A stretch of DNA of 64,000 nucleotides from Cystobacter ferrugineus. GTDB taxonomy: Bacteria > Myxococcota > Myxococcia > Myxococcales > Myxococcaceae. Each line of letters starts with the position of its first letter. Position 1 is the first letter of the stretch. The notes under the pieces were generated by a model. The model saw only the letters and a program-made list of their open reading frames with translations. It made no database searches and had not been told where the DNA came from. The translations under genes were made by a program, and so were the position numbers. Below are positions 43,970 to 52,394 of this stretch, one piece after another. The stretch lies in assembly GCF_001887355.1 (NCBI RefSeq), contig NZ_MPIN01000004.1, positions 891,989-955,988 on the forward strand. Direction: 5' to 3'.

Positions 43970-46231
43970 TTGTCCCTTGCTCCCCCCCAGCCCCTCCCGC
44001 TGCGCTGGCACCTCGTCCGGCTCGTGAGCGGGACGCTTCTGCCCGCGGTCGCCTTCGCCGCGGTCATCGCCTTCCAACTGGCGCGCCTGGAGCGCGGGAC
44101 CGTCGAGAAGCGCGCGGTGCACTCGGCGCGCGTGCTCGCGGAGTCCTTCGAGCGCGAGATGTCCGGCTCCATCCAGGCGCTCCAGGCCCTGGCCGAGTCG
44201 GACCGGCTCGATCACGGCGAGCTGGAGGCCTTCCACGTGGAGAGCGAGCGGGTGCGCCGCACGCAGCCGTCGTGGAGGCACGTGTTGCTGCTCTCGCCAG
44301 AGGGACAGCCTCTGGTGAACACCGCCTATTCGTTTGGCGCCGCGCTTCCGCCCCTCGCCGAGCGGGAGAGCTTCGCGCGCGTCCTCGAGACACGCCAACC
44401 CCTCGTGGGAAATCTCGTGGTGGGCCAGGGCGCCCGGAAGCAGCTCGCCTTTCCCGTCCGGGTTCCGGTGGTGCGCGAGGGCGTCCTCCGGTACGTGCTC
44501 ACGGCCGTCATCACGCCGCAGTCGCTTGCTGGCGTCGTCGACAGCCCCTCGTCCGACAACGCGGACGAATGGACGCGCGTGCTGGTGGATCGCGAGGGGA
44601 CGGTGGTGGCCCGAACCCGCGAGCCCGCGCGCTTCGTCGGGCGGTCGGCCACGCGGCCTTTTCTCGAGAAGACCCGGGCCGCGGTCGAAGGCATGTATGC
44701 CGACGTGTCGATGGACGGAGAGCAGGTCTACGTGGCGTTCAGCCACTCGAGCCGCTCGGGGTGGACCGCGGCGATCGTCAGTCCCAGGCATGTGCTGGAC
44801 GCGCCTGTGGGAGACTCGATGCTGGCCGTCGGCGGTCTGGGGCTCGGGCTGTTGCTGGTGAGCGCGGGCGGCGCCTGGGTCTTCTCCCGGCGGCTCGCGC
44901 GCTCCATCTCGGAGGCGGAGGCGGCCGCGGCCGCGCTCGCCGAGGGCAACCCTCCCCGCATGGAGCCCTCCAGCGTGCGGGAGCTCGCGCGGCTCGGCGA
45001 AGCCCTGGATCGCTCCAGGCTGTTGCTGCGCGAGCGGGAGGCCGAACGGGATGCGCACCTCGCCAGCGCCGAGGCGGCACGGGCCGAGGCCGTCGCGGCC
45101 ACGCGGGCCAAGGACGCGTTCCTCGCCATGCTCGGACACGAGCTGCGCAACCCCCTCGCTCCCATCGTGACCTCGCTGGAGCTGTTGCGCAGGCGGGGTC
45201 TCGCCCAGACCCCCGAGCACGAGGTCATCTCGCGGCAGCTCCGGCACGTCGTGCGGCTCGTGGATGATCTGCTCGACGTGGCGCGGATCACTCGCGGGCA
45301 GATGTCGTTGCACCGTGTGCCGCTCGAGCTCGCGTCCGTGGTCTCCCGGGCCGTGGAGGCGGCCTCGCCCCTGATTGAACAGCGGCGGCATGCGCTCGCG
45401 CTCCATGTGCCTTCTTCGGAGCTGCCCGTCCTGGGGGACGCCGATCGGCTGACGCAGGTGGTGGCCAATCTCCTCACCAACGCGGCCCGGTACACGCCTC
45501 CCGGCGGACACATCCGGCTGCGGGCCCACGACCACGAGGGGGGCATCGCGCTCGTCGTCGAGGACGATGGCCAGGGAATCCCACCGGAGCTGAGCTCGCG
45601 GATCTTCGAGCCGTTCGTCCAGGGGCCCCGGTCGCTCGATCGGAGCGAGGGCGGGCTCGGCATTGGCCTGGCGCTCGTGCGCAGCCTCGTCGACGCGCAT
45701 GGAGGGCGTGTCGAGCTCCACAGTGATGGGCCCGGCCGGGGCAGCACCTTCACGGTCTGGCTGCCGAGACACGTCCAGGCGGAGCTTCCAGTTCCCGAGG
45801 AGGTGCGGAAGACGTCTGTTCCCCCCGCGGTGGGGGCCGCGCCCGAGCGCCCCGTGCGCGTCCTCGTCGTCGACGACAATGTCGATGCCGCGGAGGCGCT
45901 GGCCGAGTTGCTGGGCCTGAGCGGATATGAGGTGGCCGTGGCGCATGATTGCGAGGGGGCGCTGAGCCGGGCCGAGGCGTTCCGCCCGGAGATGGCGCTG
46001 CTCGACATTGGCTTGCCCGACGTGGATGGGTACGGGGTCGCCGAGCGCATCCAGGATCGGTTGGGGCCGGCGAGCCCCGTCTTCGCCGCGCTCACGGGCT
46101 TCGGCCAGGAGACGGACCGCGCACGCAGTGCCGCGGCGGGCTTCCGTCGGCACTTCGTGAAGCCCATCGACATCGACGAACTGACCGCGTTCATCGAGTC
46201 CCTGCGACCGGCGCGAAGCGGGGCCGCGTGA
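43970..46231 (+). CDS. Membrane hybrid histidine kinase with receiver domain
   Basis: A 753-residue kinase. TTG at 43970 is the first start compatible with the membrane N-terminus; no better start was seen. A transmembrane helix (about 18-38) and a second one (about 288-312) flank an extracytoplasmic region of 250 residues that looks like a double-Cache sensor. A HAMP-like and coiled-coil part follows (to about 380). The H-box LGHELRNPLAP has His390, and the ATPase lobe has NLLTNAARYT, DDGQGI and GIGLALVRS. The C-terminal receiver (about 630-750) has VVDDN, phospho-acceptor Asp679 in LLDIGLPD and the conserved Lys in FVKPID. No output partner is encoded nearby. Confidence 0.9.
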   Translation: MSLAPPQPLPLRWHLVRLVSGTLLPAVAFAAVIAFQLARLERGTVEKRAVHSARVLAESFEREMSGSIQALQALAESDRLDHGELEAFHVESERVRRTQPSWRHVLLLSPEGQPLVNTAYSFGAALPPLAERESFARVLETRQPLVGNLVVGQGARKQLAFPVRVPVVREGVLRYVLTAVITPQSLAGVVDSPSSDNADEWTRVLVDREGTVVARTREPARFVGRSATRPFLEKTRAAVEGMYADVSMDGEQVYVAFSHSSRSGWTAAIVSPRHVLDAPVGDSMLAVGGLGLGLLLVSAGGAWVFSRRLARSISEAEAAAAALAEGNPPRMEPSSVRELARLGEALDRSRLLLREREAERDAHLASAEAARAEAVAATRAKDAFLAMLGHELRNPLAPIVTSLELLRRRGLAQTPEHEVISRQLRHVVRLVDDLLDVARITRGQMSLHRVPLELASVVSRAVEAASPLIEQRRHALALHVPSSELPVLGDADRLTQVVANLLTNAARYTPPGGHIRLRAHDHEGGIALVVEDDGQGIPPELSSRIFEPFVQGPRSLDRSEGGLGIGLALVRSLVDAHGGRVELHSDGPGRGSTFTVWLPRHVQAELPVPEEVRKTSVPPAVGAAPERPVRVLVVDDNVDAAEALAELLGLSGYEVAVAHDCEGALSRAEAFRPEMALLDIGLPDVDGYGVAERIQDRLGPASPVFAALTGFGQETDRARSAAAGFRRHFVKPIDIDELTAFIESLRPARSGAA

Positions 46232-46309
46232 GTGCCCTCCTCCTCGCGAGGGGCTGATTGCCCTCCTTCCAGGCGCGCGGGGTCGCCTCGCGGCTGGAAG
46301 CTTCATGGA

Positions 46310-47665
46310 ATGCACCTGGTGGCGGACCCGGTTTCCGCTGCCGTCACCTCTGCCCAGGACACGATGTCGCCCGATCACTTCGAGCAGAAGTCCCCCCCGC
46401 AGCCTTCCGACCCCCGGTTGCCCGCTTCCCCTCCGAAGCACAATGAGCTCGCGTCGGCCCTGGCCGCGCCCTTCGAGCTGGATGTCGCCGGTGTGGGCGC
46501 GATGCTTCGCACGCTCCTGGCGTGGCCGGTCCGGGTCCCCGAGACGCTCCTCGCCGACAACATGCCGGACCCGTTCGCCCTCCGGCTGACGGCCACGAGC
46601 CCGGGTGGCGCGAGGACGCAGGGGCTGTGGCTCATCGCGACGTCGAACAACCTGCCCCATGCCTTCCCGCTCTACCGGTGGAACGAGGCGCGGGCGTGCT
46701 TCGAGGCGGCGGAGAAGGACGGGCGCCACCTGTGCGTGTTTCCCGAGGGGCACCTGCCGGCGTGGTGGAACCGGGGCGAGCCGGTGCCGACCGAGCCGGA
46801 CCTGCCCGCGGATCTCCTGTTCGCGCGCTGGGCGCCGGAGATTTTCGAGCTCGGAGAGTGGCTGGTGCTCTTCTACACCGCGCGTGATCGCAAGGGCGTG
46901 CTGCGCAGTGCCTACGCCACCAGCCGCTGCATCGAGGGCCCGTGGACGGACCATGGGCCGCTGGACGTCAATCCGCGCGTGAAGGAGCTCGTCCCCGACT
47001 ACCCGGGGGAGAACCTGGAGCTGGGCACCATCGACGGGACCCTGGTGCGGTTCGAGGACGAGAGCGGACGCAAGCGCCAGGCGCTGGTGGTCAAGGTGGA
47101 TGGCAATGCCCTGCGTTGGGTGGATCCGACCACTGGCCAGAAGCGCGTCGCGCCGACCCCGTTGGTCGCGCGCGAGTTCACCTTCGGGGCGGATGGAGCG
47201 CTCCGCTTCGTCGGCACGCCTCATGTCATCCTCACGGATGGGCCCCAGCACGGCGGACTCGTCGAGGGGCAGTTCTTCGTCCGGGAGAACGGGCAGCTCT
47301 ACGTCATCTACAGCGCGGGCTTCTTCGGCAATCACGAGTACCGCACGTACGTGGGCAAGATCGATGACGTCCTGCACGGCGAGGTCCGCGACGAGCGGCT
47401 GTTGATGGACAGCCAGAGCCCGGCGTTGGGCGGCGCGTGGAACGGACCAGGGCATCCCTCGTTGGCGAAGCTGGGCGAGGGCCTGTACGCGCTCTATCTC
47501 CACGCGTGGCGCAACGGGACCGATTACGTCGCCGATGGCGAGGCGCGAAAGGTGCTGCGCTTCCACCTGTCCTTCCGTGACGAGCAGGGCCAGGCGTGTG
47601 AGCCGTTCATCGTCGAGGATCGCCAGGGCTCGCGCGGCGCGCCGCGGACGGTCGAGGCGGCCTGA
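46310..47665 (+). CDS. GH43-like five-bladed beta-propeller protein
   Basis: A 451-residue protein from the ATG at 46310 (ATG at 46364 also possible). FARWAPEIFELGEWLVLFYTARD and the following SRCIEGPWTDHGPL are hallmarks of GH43/GH62-type propellers, where a blade reads 'observed, then sold as'. LELGTIDGTLVRFED and VIYSAGFFGNHEY are later blades. The Asp of IDGT is placed like the GH43 catalytic acid/base region, and a Glu in EGQFFVREN could be its partner, but I cannot confirm the triad. No signal peptide is visible. Probably a glycosidase acting on arabinose or xylose polymers, or a carbohydrate-binding relative. Confidence 0.68.
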   Translation: MHLVADPVSAAVTSAQDTMSPDHFEQKSPPQPSDPRLPASPPKHNELASALAAPFELDVAGVGAMLRTLLAWPVRVPETLLADNMPDPFALRLTATSPGGARTQGLWLIATSNNLPHAFPLYRWNEARACFEAAEKDGRHLCVFPEGHLPAWWNRGEPVPTEPDLPADLLFARWAPEIFELGEWLVLFYTARDRKGVLRSAYATSRCIEGPWTDHGPLDVNPRVKELVPDYPGENLELGTIDGTLVRFEDESGRKRQALVVKVDGNALRWVDPTTGQKRVAPTPLVAREFTFGADGALRFVGTPHVILTDGPQHGGLVEGQFFVRENGQLYVIYSAGFFGNHEYRTYVGKIDDVLHGEVRDERLLMDSQSPALGGAWNGPGHPSLAKLGEGLYALYLHAWRNGTDYVADGEARKVLRFHLSFRDEQGQACEPFIVEDRQGSRGAPRTVEAA

Positions 47666-47704
47666 CGCGCCCGGCTGGCTGCCTCCCCGGGCGGCATCGC
47701 CGGA

Positions 47705-47827
47705 ATGCCGAGTTGTCCCGCGTGCAAGGGCCGCCTCATCTCCTCGGTGGTGAACTTCGGGGATCCGCTGGTGGAACGCGTGAAGGAGTTGCTCGGCCAG
47801 AGGAGCCACTCCTCGGGTCCCCACTGA
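47705..47827 (+). pseudogene. Short fragment resembling a Sir2 deacetylase zinc ribbon
   Basis: A 40-residue frame with CPACKGRLISSVVNFGDPL. This matches the second half of the Sir2/sirtuin zinc ribbon and the start of the next strand (CxxCGGxLxxxVVxFGExL) as seen in SIRT6/7-type sirtuins. Nothing before it supplies the first CxxC or the NAD-binding core, and the frame stops after RSHSSGPH. It therefore looks like a decayed internal fragment between the GH43-like gene and the S9 peptidase gene. A chance match is possible because the frame is short. Confidence 0.45.
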
Positions 47828-47966
47828 CGGCCCGGGGGGTGGAATGCCGTTGGGGGGCGCCCGAGAAATTCCATGAAAAAGACACGCCACGAGGCCAGAA
47901 TCCGCGAGCCGCTCACCAGATGATACTGCTCCTGGGGCGGGTCCACGCCTCACTCCTCCCATCCAG

Positions 47967-50414
47967 ATGATCCCGACTTCCCTTCTCGCCGCGCTCCTGT
48001 CCGCTACCGCCCCCGCTTCGTCTCCGGCGCTCAAGAGCGGCTATCACATGCCTCCCGCGCCGATCGCGCGGATCCTCGCGGCGCCTCCCACGCCGATGGT
48101 GCGCGTGAGTCCGGATCACCAGACGATGGCGCTCCTGGGCCGCGAGAACCTGCCGACCATCGCCAACGTGTCGAAGCCAATCCTTCGGCTGGGCGGCTAC
48201 CGCATCGATCCGGCCACCAACGGACCGGCGGAGGTGCGCGTGCAGTGGCTCGACTCGCTGTCCTTCCAGGATGTGGCGAGCGGGAAGGTGACACCGGTGC
48301 GCTTGCCAGCCGACGTGCGTTTCTTCGCGCCGTACTGGTCTCCGGACGGCAAGCGGCTCGCGCTCATCGTCCAGCAGCCGGACGGGCTGGTGCTGTGGGT
48401 GGCGGAGCGGGACGGCTCGGCGCGACCCCTGGTGACGGGGCTGAATGCCGCCTTCGGCACGCCCTACGACTGGACGCCGGACAGCCGCGCCCTGATCGTG
48501 CGGCGGGTGAAGGCGGATCGAGGCGCACCACCGGTCGCCTTCGGCACGCCCACCGGCCCGATCGTGGAGGAGAACATCGGCCGGGTGGCGGCCGCGCGCA
48601 CCTATCAAGACCTGCTCCAGAACGCGACGGACGAGGCGCTGTTCGAGCATTACTTCACCGGCCAGCTCGAGCGCGTTCCCCTCGATGGCTCGACACCGCG
48701 GGCGATCGGCGCGCCGGGGCTGATCACCCACTTCTCCGTGTCGCCAGACGGCCGCTATCTGCTCACCGAAACGCTGAAGCGGCCCTATTCCTACCTGCTG
48801 CCCGCCCCCTTGTTCCCCACGGTGATCGCGGTGTCGACCCTCGACGGGCAGCCGGTGAAGACGATCGCCGACCGGCCGCTGGCGGATGACCTGCCAGTTG
48901 ATTTCGATGCGACCGTCAAGGGTCCGCGCGAGGTGGAGTGGCGCTCGGATGCTCCGGCGACGCTGCTCTGGGCCGAGGCCCTGGATGGGGGCGATCCCAA
49001 GGCGAACGTGCCCTTCCATGATCGGCTGTGGATGCAGGCGGCCCCGTTCGACGCGGCGCCGGTGAAGCTCGCGGACCTCCAGAACCGGTTCGCGAGGATC
49101 CTCTGGGGCCGTGGCGATCATGCGCTGGTGATCGATCGCAAGTGGAAGACGCGCACCGAGCGGCGCTCGGCGGTGGATCCCTCCAGGCCCGGCACGGCGC
49201 GGCTGATCGCGGAGCGCAACTACCAGGACAAGTATGGCGATCCCGGGATGCCGCTGCTGGAGGACAACGCCGCGGGCAAGCCGGTGATGCGCTACACGCC
49301 CGATGGGCGCGCCCTCTTCGTGTCGGGCGAGGGCGCGACCCGCGAGGGTTCCTTTCCCTTCCTCGATCGGCAGGCGCTCGCGGACGGCAAGGCGACGCGG
49401 CTGTGGGTGGCCAAGGCCCCCTACTATGAGGACGTGGTGGCGCTGCTCGATGAGGGCGGCAGCCGCATCCTGACCCGGCGCGAGAGCGCGAAGGAGACGC
49501 CGAACTACTTCATCCGCACGGTGAAGACCGGCAAGGCCAAGGCGGTCACCGCCTTCACGGATCCGGCGCCGATCTTCGCGGGCGTCACCCAGAAGACCAT
49601 CACCTATGCCCGGGCGGATGGACTGCCCCTGTCGGGCACGCTCTATCTGCCGGCTGGCTATGAGCCAAAGCGGGACGGGCCGCTGCCGACGCTGCTGTGG
49701 GCCTATCCGGCCGAGTACACGGATCCCAAGGTCGCAGGGCAGACGGTGGATCAGGGCAACCGCTTCACCCGCCCGCGCGGCTCCAGCCACCTGTTCATGC
49801 TGACCCAGGGCTATGCGGTGCTGGATGGTCCCGCCATGCCGATCATCGGCGCGAACGGGGCCGAGCCCAACGACACCTATATCGAGCAACTCAAGGCGGA
49901 CGCCGAGGCCGCGGTCGACGCGGTGGTGAAGCTGGGCGTGGCGGATCGCCACCGCCTGGCGGTGGGGGGTCACAGCTATGGCGCCTTCATGACGGCCAAC
50001 CTGCTCGCCCATACCGACCTGTTCCGCGCGGGCATCGCGCGCTCGGGCGCGTACAACCGGACGCTCACCCCGTTCGGCTTCCAGTCGGAGCAGCGCACCT
50101 ACTGGCAGGCGACGGACATCTACACGAAGATGAGCCCGTTCACCTTCGCCCATCGAATCAACGAGCCCATGCTGCTGATCCATGGCGGGGCGGACGACAA
50201 CCAGGGCACCTTCCCGGTCCAGTCGGAGCGCTTCTACGCCGCGCTCAAGGGCAATGGCGCGACCGTGCGCTACGTCGTGTTGCCGAACGAGCCGCATGGC
50301 TACCGCGCGATGGAGTCGACCGGGCACACGCTCTGGGAGATGGCCCACTGGCTCGACCGCTACGTGAAGAACGCGCCCGCCCCCGTGGCCGGTGGAAGGC
50401 CGGAGGCGCAATAG
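47967..50414 (+). CDS. S9 (prolyl-oligopeptidase-type) serine peptidase
   Basis: An 815-residue peptidase with a short hydrophobic N-terminus (LLAALLSATAPA) that could be a signal peptide. A beta-propeller (to about 550) precedes the alpha/beta-hydrolase domain. The triad is GGHSYG with Ser670, HGGADDN with Asp743, and EPHGYR with His777. It cleaves peptides, probably in the periplasm. Codon use differs from neighbours: by hand count about 13 of 30 Tyr codons are TAT, and GAT is frequent, whereas native genes here prefer TAC and GAC. No ribosome site precedes the ATG. With a Sir2 fragment at its left flank this suggests acquisition from another proteobacterium; similar proteins are common in sphingomonads and xanthomonads as far as I know. 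Confidence 0.88.
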   Translation: MIPTSLLAALLSATAPASSPALKSGYHMPPAPIARILAAPPTPMVRVSPDHQTMALLGRENLPTIANVSKPILRLGGYRIDPATNGPAEVRVQWLDSLSFQDVASGKVTPVRLPADVRFFAPYWSPDGKRLALIVQQPDGLVLWVAERDGSARPLVTGLNAAFGTPYDWTPDSRALIVRRVKADRGAPPVAFGTPTGPIVEENIGRVAAARTYQDLLQNATDEALFEHYFTGQLERVPLDGSTPRAIGAPGLITHFSVSPDGRYLLTETLKRPYSYLLPAPLFPTVIAVSTLDGQPVKTIADRPLADDLPVDFDATVKGPREVEWRSDAPATLLWAEALDGGDPKANVPFHDRLWMQAAPFDAAPVKLADLQNRFARILWGRGDHALVIDRKWKTRTERRSAVDPSRPGTARLIAERNYQDKYGDPGMPLLEDNAAGKPVMRYTPDGRALFVSGEGATREGSFPFLDRQALADGKATRLWVAKAPYYEDVVALLDEGGSRILTRRESAKETPNYFIRTVKTGKAKAVTAFTDPAPIFAGVTQKTITYARADGLPLSGTLYLPAGYEPKRDGPLPTLLWAYPAEYTDPKVAGQTVDQGNRFTRPRGSSHLFMLTQGYAVLDGPAMPIIGANGAEPNDTYIEQLKADAEAAVDAVVKLGVADRHRLAVGGHSYGAFMTANLLAHTDLFRAGIARSGAYNRTLTPFGFQSEQRTYWQATDIYTKMSPFTFAHRINEPMLLIHGGADDNQGTFPVQSERFYAALKGNGATVRYVVLPNEPHGYRAMESTGHTLWEMAHWLDRYVKNAPAPVAGGRPEAQ

Positions 50415-50417
50415 CGC

Positions 50418-51659
50418 TCACTCCTCGACGAGCGGCAGCTCCAGGACGAAGAGGGCTCCCTTGCCGAGCTCCGACTGCACCGTCAGCGTGCCGCCGTGCG
50501 CCTCGGCGATGCTGCGGACGAGGTACAGCCCGAGGCCGAGCCCCGTGGAGCCCGGTCCCTTGGCGAAGCGCTCGAAGAGCCGGGGCATCACCTCCGGGGC
50601 GATGCCGGGTCCCTGGTCCTTCACCGAGACCAGTGCCCACGCTCCGTTCTCGCGCTGCTGGCGGTTGATGTCGATGCTGACGGGAAGGCCGGCTGGGGAG
50701 TACTTCTGCGCATTGGCCACCAGGTTCTCGAGCGCCTGGCGGAGGCGGGCCGGATCCGCTTGCGCCACCAGCTCCTGCATGCCGGTGAGCTGGACCTCCT
50801 TGCCGGGGGTGCTGGCCACCTTGGCCACCTCCTCGGAGAGCGCCACCAGATCCACGGGGTACTGATTCAGGGTGAAGAGTCCCTGCTCCAGCCGCCCCAC
50901 GTCCATGAGGTCCGAGATGAGCCGGCTGAGCGCCTTGAGTGATTGCTCGGCGGCTTCGACATCGCGCAGGTAGGGCACGGCCTTCTCGCGGGCCGCGCGC
51001 CGGTGGATCAGCTCGAGGCGGATCCGCATGGGCGTCAGGTGGTTGCCCATGTCGTGCGCCAGGATGGTGATGAGTTCCTCGGCGGCGGCGCGGCGTCCCT
51101 GCTCCAGGGCCGCCTTGGTCAGTGCTTCGCTGAGCTCGACCCGGTGGGTCACGACGCCCACCCACCGGGCCGCCGTTTCGAGGAAGCGCACATCGTCGGC
51201 GTTGAAGAAGTCCGGCGTGCGGGATTGCACGTCGAGCACTCCCCGGGGTTTGTCTCCCACCTCGATGAGGACTCCGATGTGTGAGCGGATGCCAAGCGCT
51301 TGTTTCAATCCCACCAGCTCGCCGGGATCCTCATCCTGGCGGGGGTGATGCCACGTCTTGCCCGTCTGGAAGACCTCCACGGTTCGCCCTCCATTGGCGA
51401 GGGGCAGACGGTCCAATCCCAAGGCCTTCTGTTTCCTGCCCAGCGGGCTGTCACTCGTCCCCACGGCGACGAGGCTGGTGGTGGACGGCTCGAAGAGGAA
51501 CACGTCGACCTTGTCGGCGCTGGTGAGCTCGATGACGCACTGGGCGACCTGGTTCATCGCCGACTCCACATCCGTGGGCGTGATCTCCAGCAACTCCTCG
51601 AGCGCCTGGAGCATCCGGTCTCGCTGCTCCGGTGTACTTTCCTTCTTCTCGGAGTCCAT
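50418..51659 (-). CDS. Orphan GAF histidine kinase
   Basis: A 413-residue soluble kinase. One GAF domain (about 28-180, with ADKVDVFLFEPST and GVLIEVGDKPRGVLDVQS) is followed by a dimerisation helix pair. The H-box ILAHDMGNHLTPMR has His202, a variant in which H-E-x-R-x-P is H-D-M-G-N-H-L-T-P; this form is common in GAF kinases of the HisKA subgroup. The ATPase lobe has NLVANAQKYS, DQGPGIA and GLGLYLVRS. There is no receiver or membrane segment. The stop lies three bases from that of the convergent S9 gene. It may belong to one transcript with the PEGA-like and kinase genes upstream (84 bases from the PEGA-like stop). Confidence 0.9.
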   Translation of the reverse strand: MDSEKKESTPEQRDRMLQALEELLEITPTDVESAMNQVAQCVIELTSADKVDVFLFEPSTTSLVAVGTSDSPLGRKQKALGLDRLPLANGGRTVEVFQTGKTWHHPRQDEDPGELVGLKQALGIRSHIGVLIEVGDKPRGVLDVQSRTPDFFNADDVRFLETAARWVGVVTHRVELSEALTKAALEQGRRAAAEELITILAHDMGNHLTPMRIRLELIHRRAAREKAVPYLRDVEAAEQSLKALSRLISDLMDVGRLEQGLFTLNQYPVDLVALSEEVAKVASTPGKEVQLTGMQELVAQADPARLRQALENLVANAQKYSPAGLPVSIDINRQQRENGAWALVSVKDQGPGIAPEVMPRLFERFAKGPGSTGLGLGLYLVRSIAEAHGGTLTVQSELGKGALFVLELPLVEE

Positions 51660-51743
51660 GCCCTCACGATGGGCACGGCGTGGAGGGCTGCACGAGGGTT
51701 TCGGGACGGATGCAGGACGGCTTCAGGAGCAGGAATCGATGGG

Positions 51744-52388
51744 CTACTTGCCCGCCGGGTGACGGACCTGCTTTCCGAGCGGCCGGGTGTTGGTGACCTG
51801 GAGCCCCGAGCCGGCGGCATAGACGAACACCTCACTGGCGGGAGGCACATCGATGGAGGCGCGCCGGACTCCGCCACCGAGCAGGAGTTCCGCCTCGACC
51901 TGGTGGGTGCCTGGCTCCAGGCCGTGGACGATGGCGGTCCGCCCATCACCGGAGGGCCTGCGCACATGGTCCACCCAGACGGTGCAGGACTTCTGGCAGC
52001 GGACGTGGAGAACGGAGGCGTCCTCGTTCTTCCGCACCATGGGCGCCGCCGGGCGGGAGCCCACGCTGGGCTTCGGAGACGAGGACTCGCGCGGGGAGAC
52101 GAGCAGCCCACCCTTCGCGTCGACATGGACGCCGAGCTCGGGCACGTCCGGGATGTCGAGGTAGCGGGTGGTCAGGGAACGGCCGAGGAAGCCCTTCACC
52201 TCGAGGCGCCGCTTGCCGGGAGCGACATCCTTGAACTCCCAATCCCACGGAGCGTCATGAAGGCGCCGGCCGGGCTTCCCCTCGAGGAGGACGGTGCAGG
52301 TCTCGACACAGCGGATCCGGAGCGTGGTTCCCTGGGCGGCGAGCGCGGGGGGCGCGAACAACAGGAGGAGGAGGCACAGCGTACGCAT
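51744..52388 (-). CDS. Exported protein with two PEGA-like repeats
   Basis: A 214-residue protein with a signal peptide (LCLLLLLFAPPALA). Two related units, LRIRCVETCTVLLEGKPG (near 23) and LHVRCQKSCTVWVDHVRR (near 128), each carry a Cys pair four apart. Each is followed by a strand run ending in a PGKRRLEVKG / PGTHQVEAEL motif, the usual PEGA-domain turn. PEGA-like units bind surface or cell-wall partners. The ATG lies six bases after the stop of the kinase gene upstream, so the two are likely co-translated, and the protein may be a periplasmic partner of one of the flanking kinases. Confidence 0.75.
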   Translation of the reverse strand: MRTLCLLLLLFAPPALAAQGTTLRIRCVETCTVLLEGKPGRRLHDAPWDWEFKDVAPGKRRLEVKGFLGRSLTTRYLDIPDVPELGVHVDAKGGLLVSPRESSSPKPSVGSRPAAPMVRKNEDASVLHVRCQKSCTVWVDHVRRPSGDGRTAIVHGLEPGTHQVEAELLLGGGVRRASIDVPPASEVFVYAAGSGLQVTNTRPLGKQVRHPAGK

Positions 52389-52394
52389 GAAGGG

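Noticed and set aside
47669..47692. GC-rich hairpin after the GH43-like gene
   Set aside because: The stem is only 6 bp with a 12-base loop, too weak to call a terminator.
43946..48034. A 1362-codon open frame on the minus strand
   Set aside because: It is antisense to the hybrid kinase and GH43-like genes, which have full domain motifs; the frame is rich in Arg, Gly and Pro as in shadow frames.
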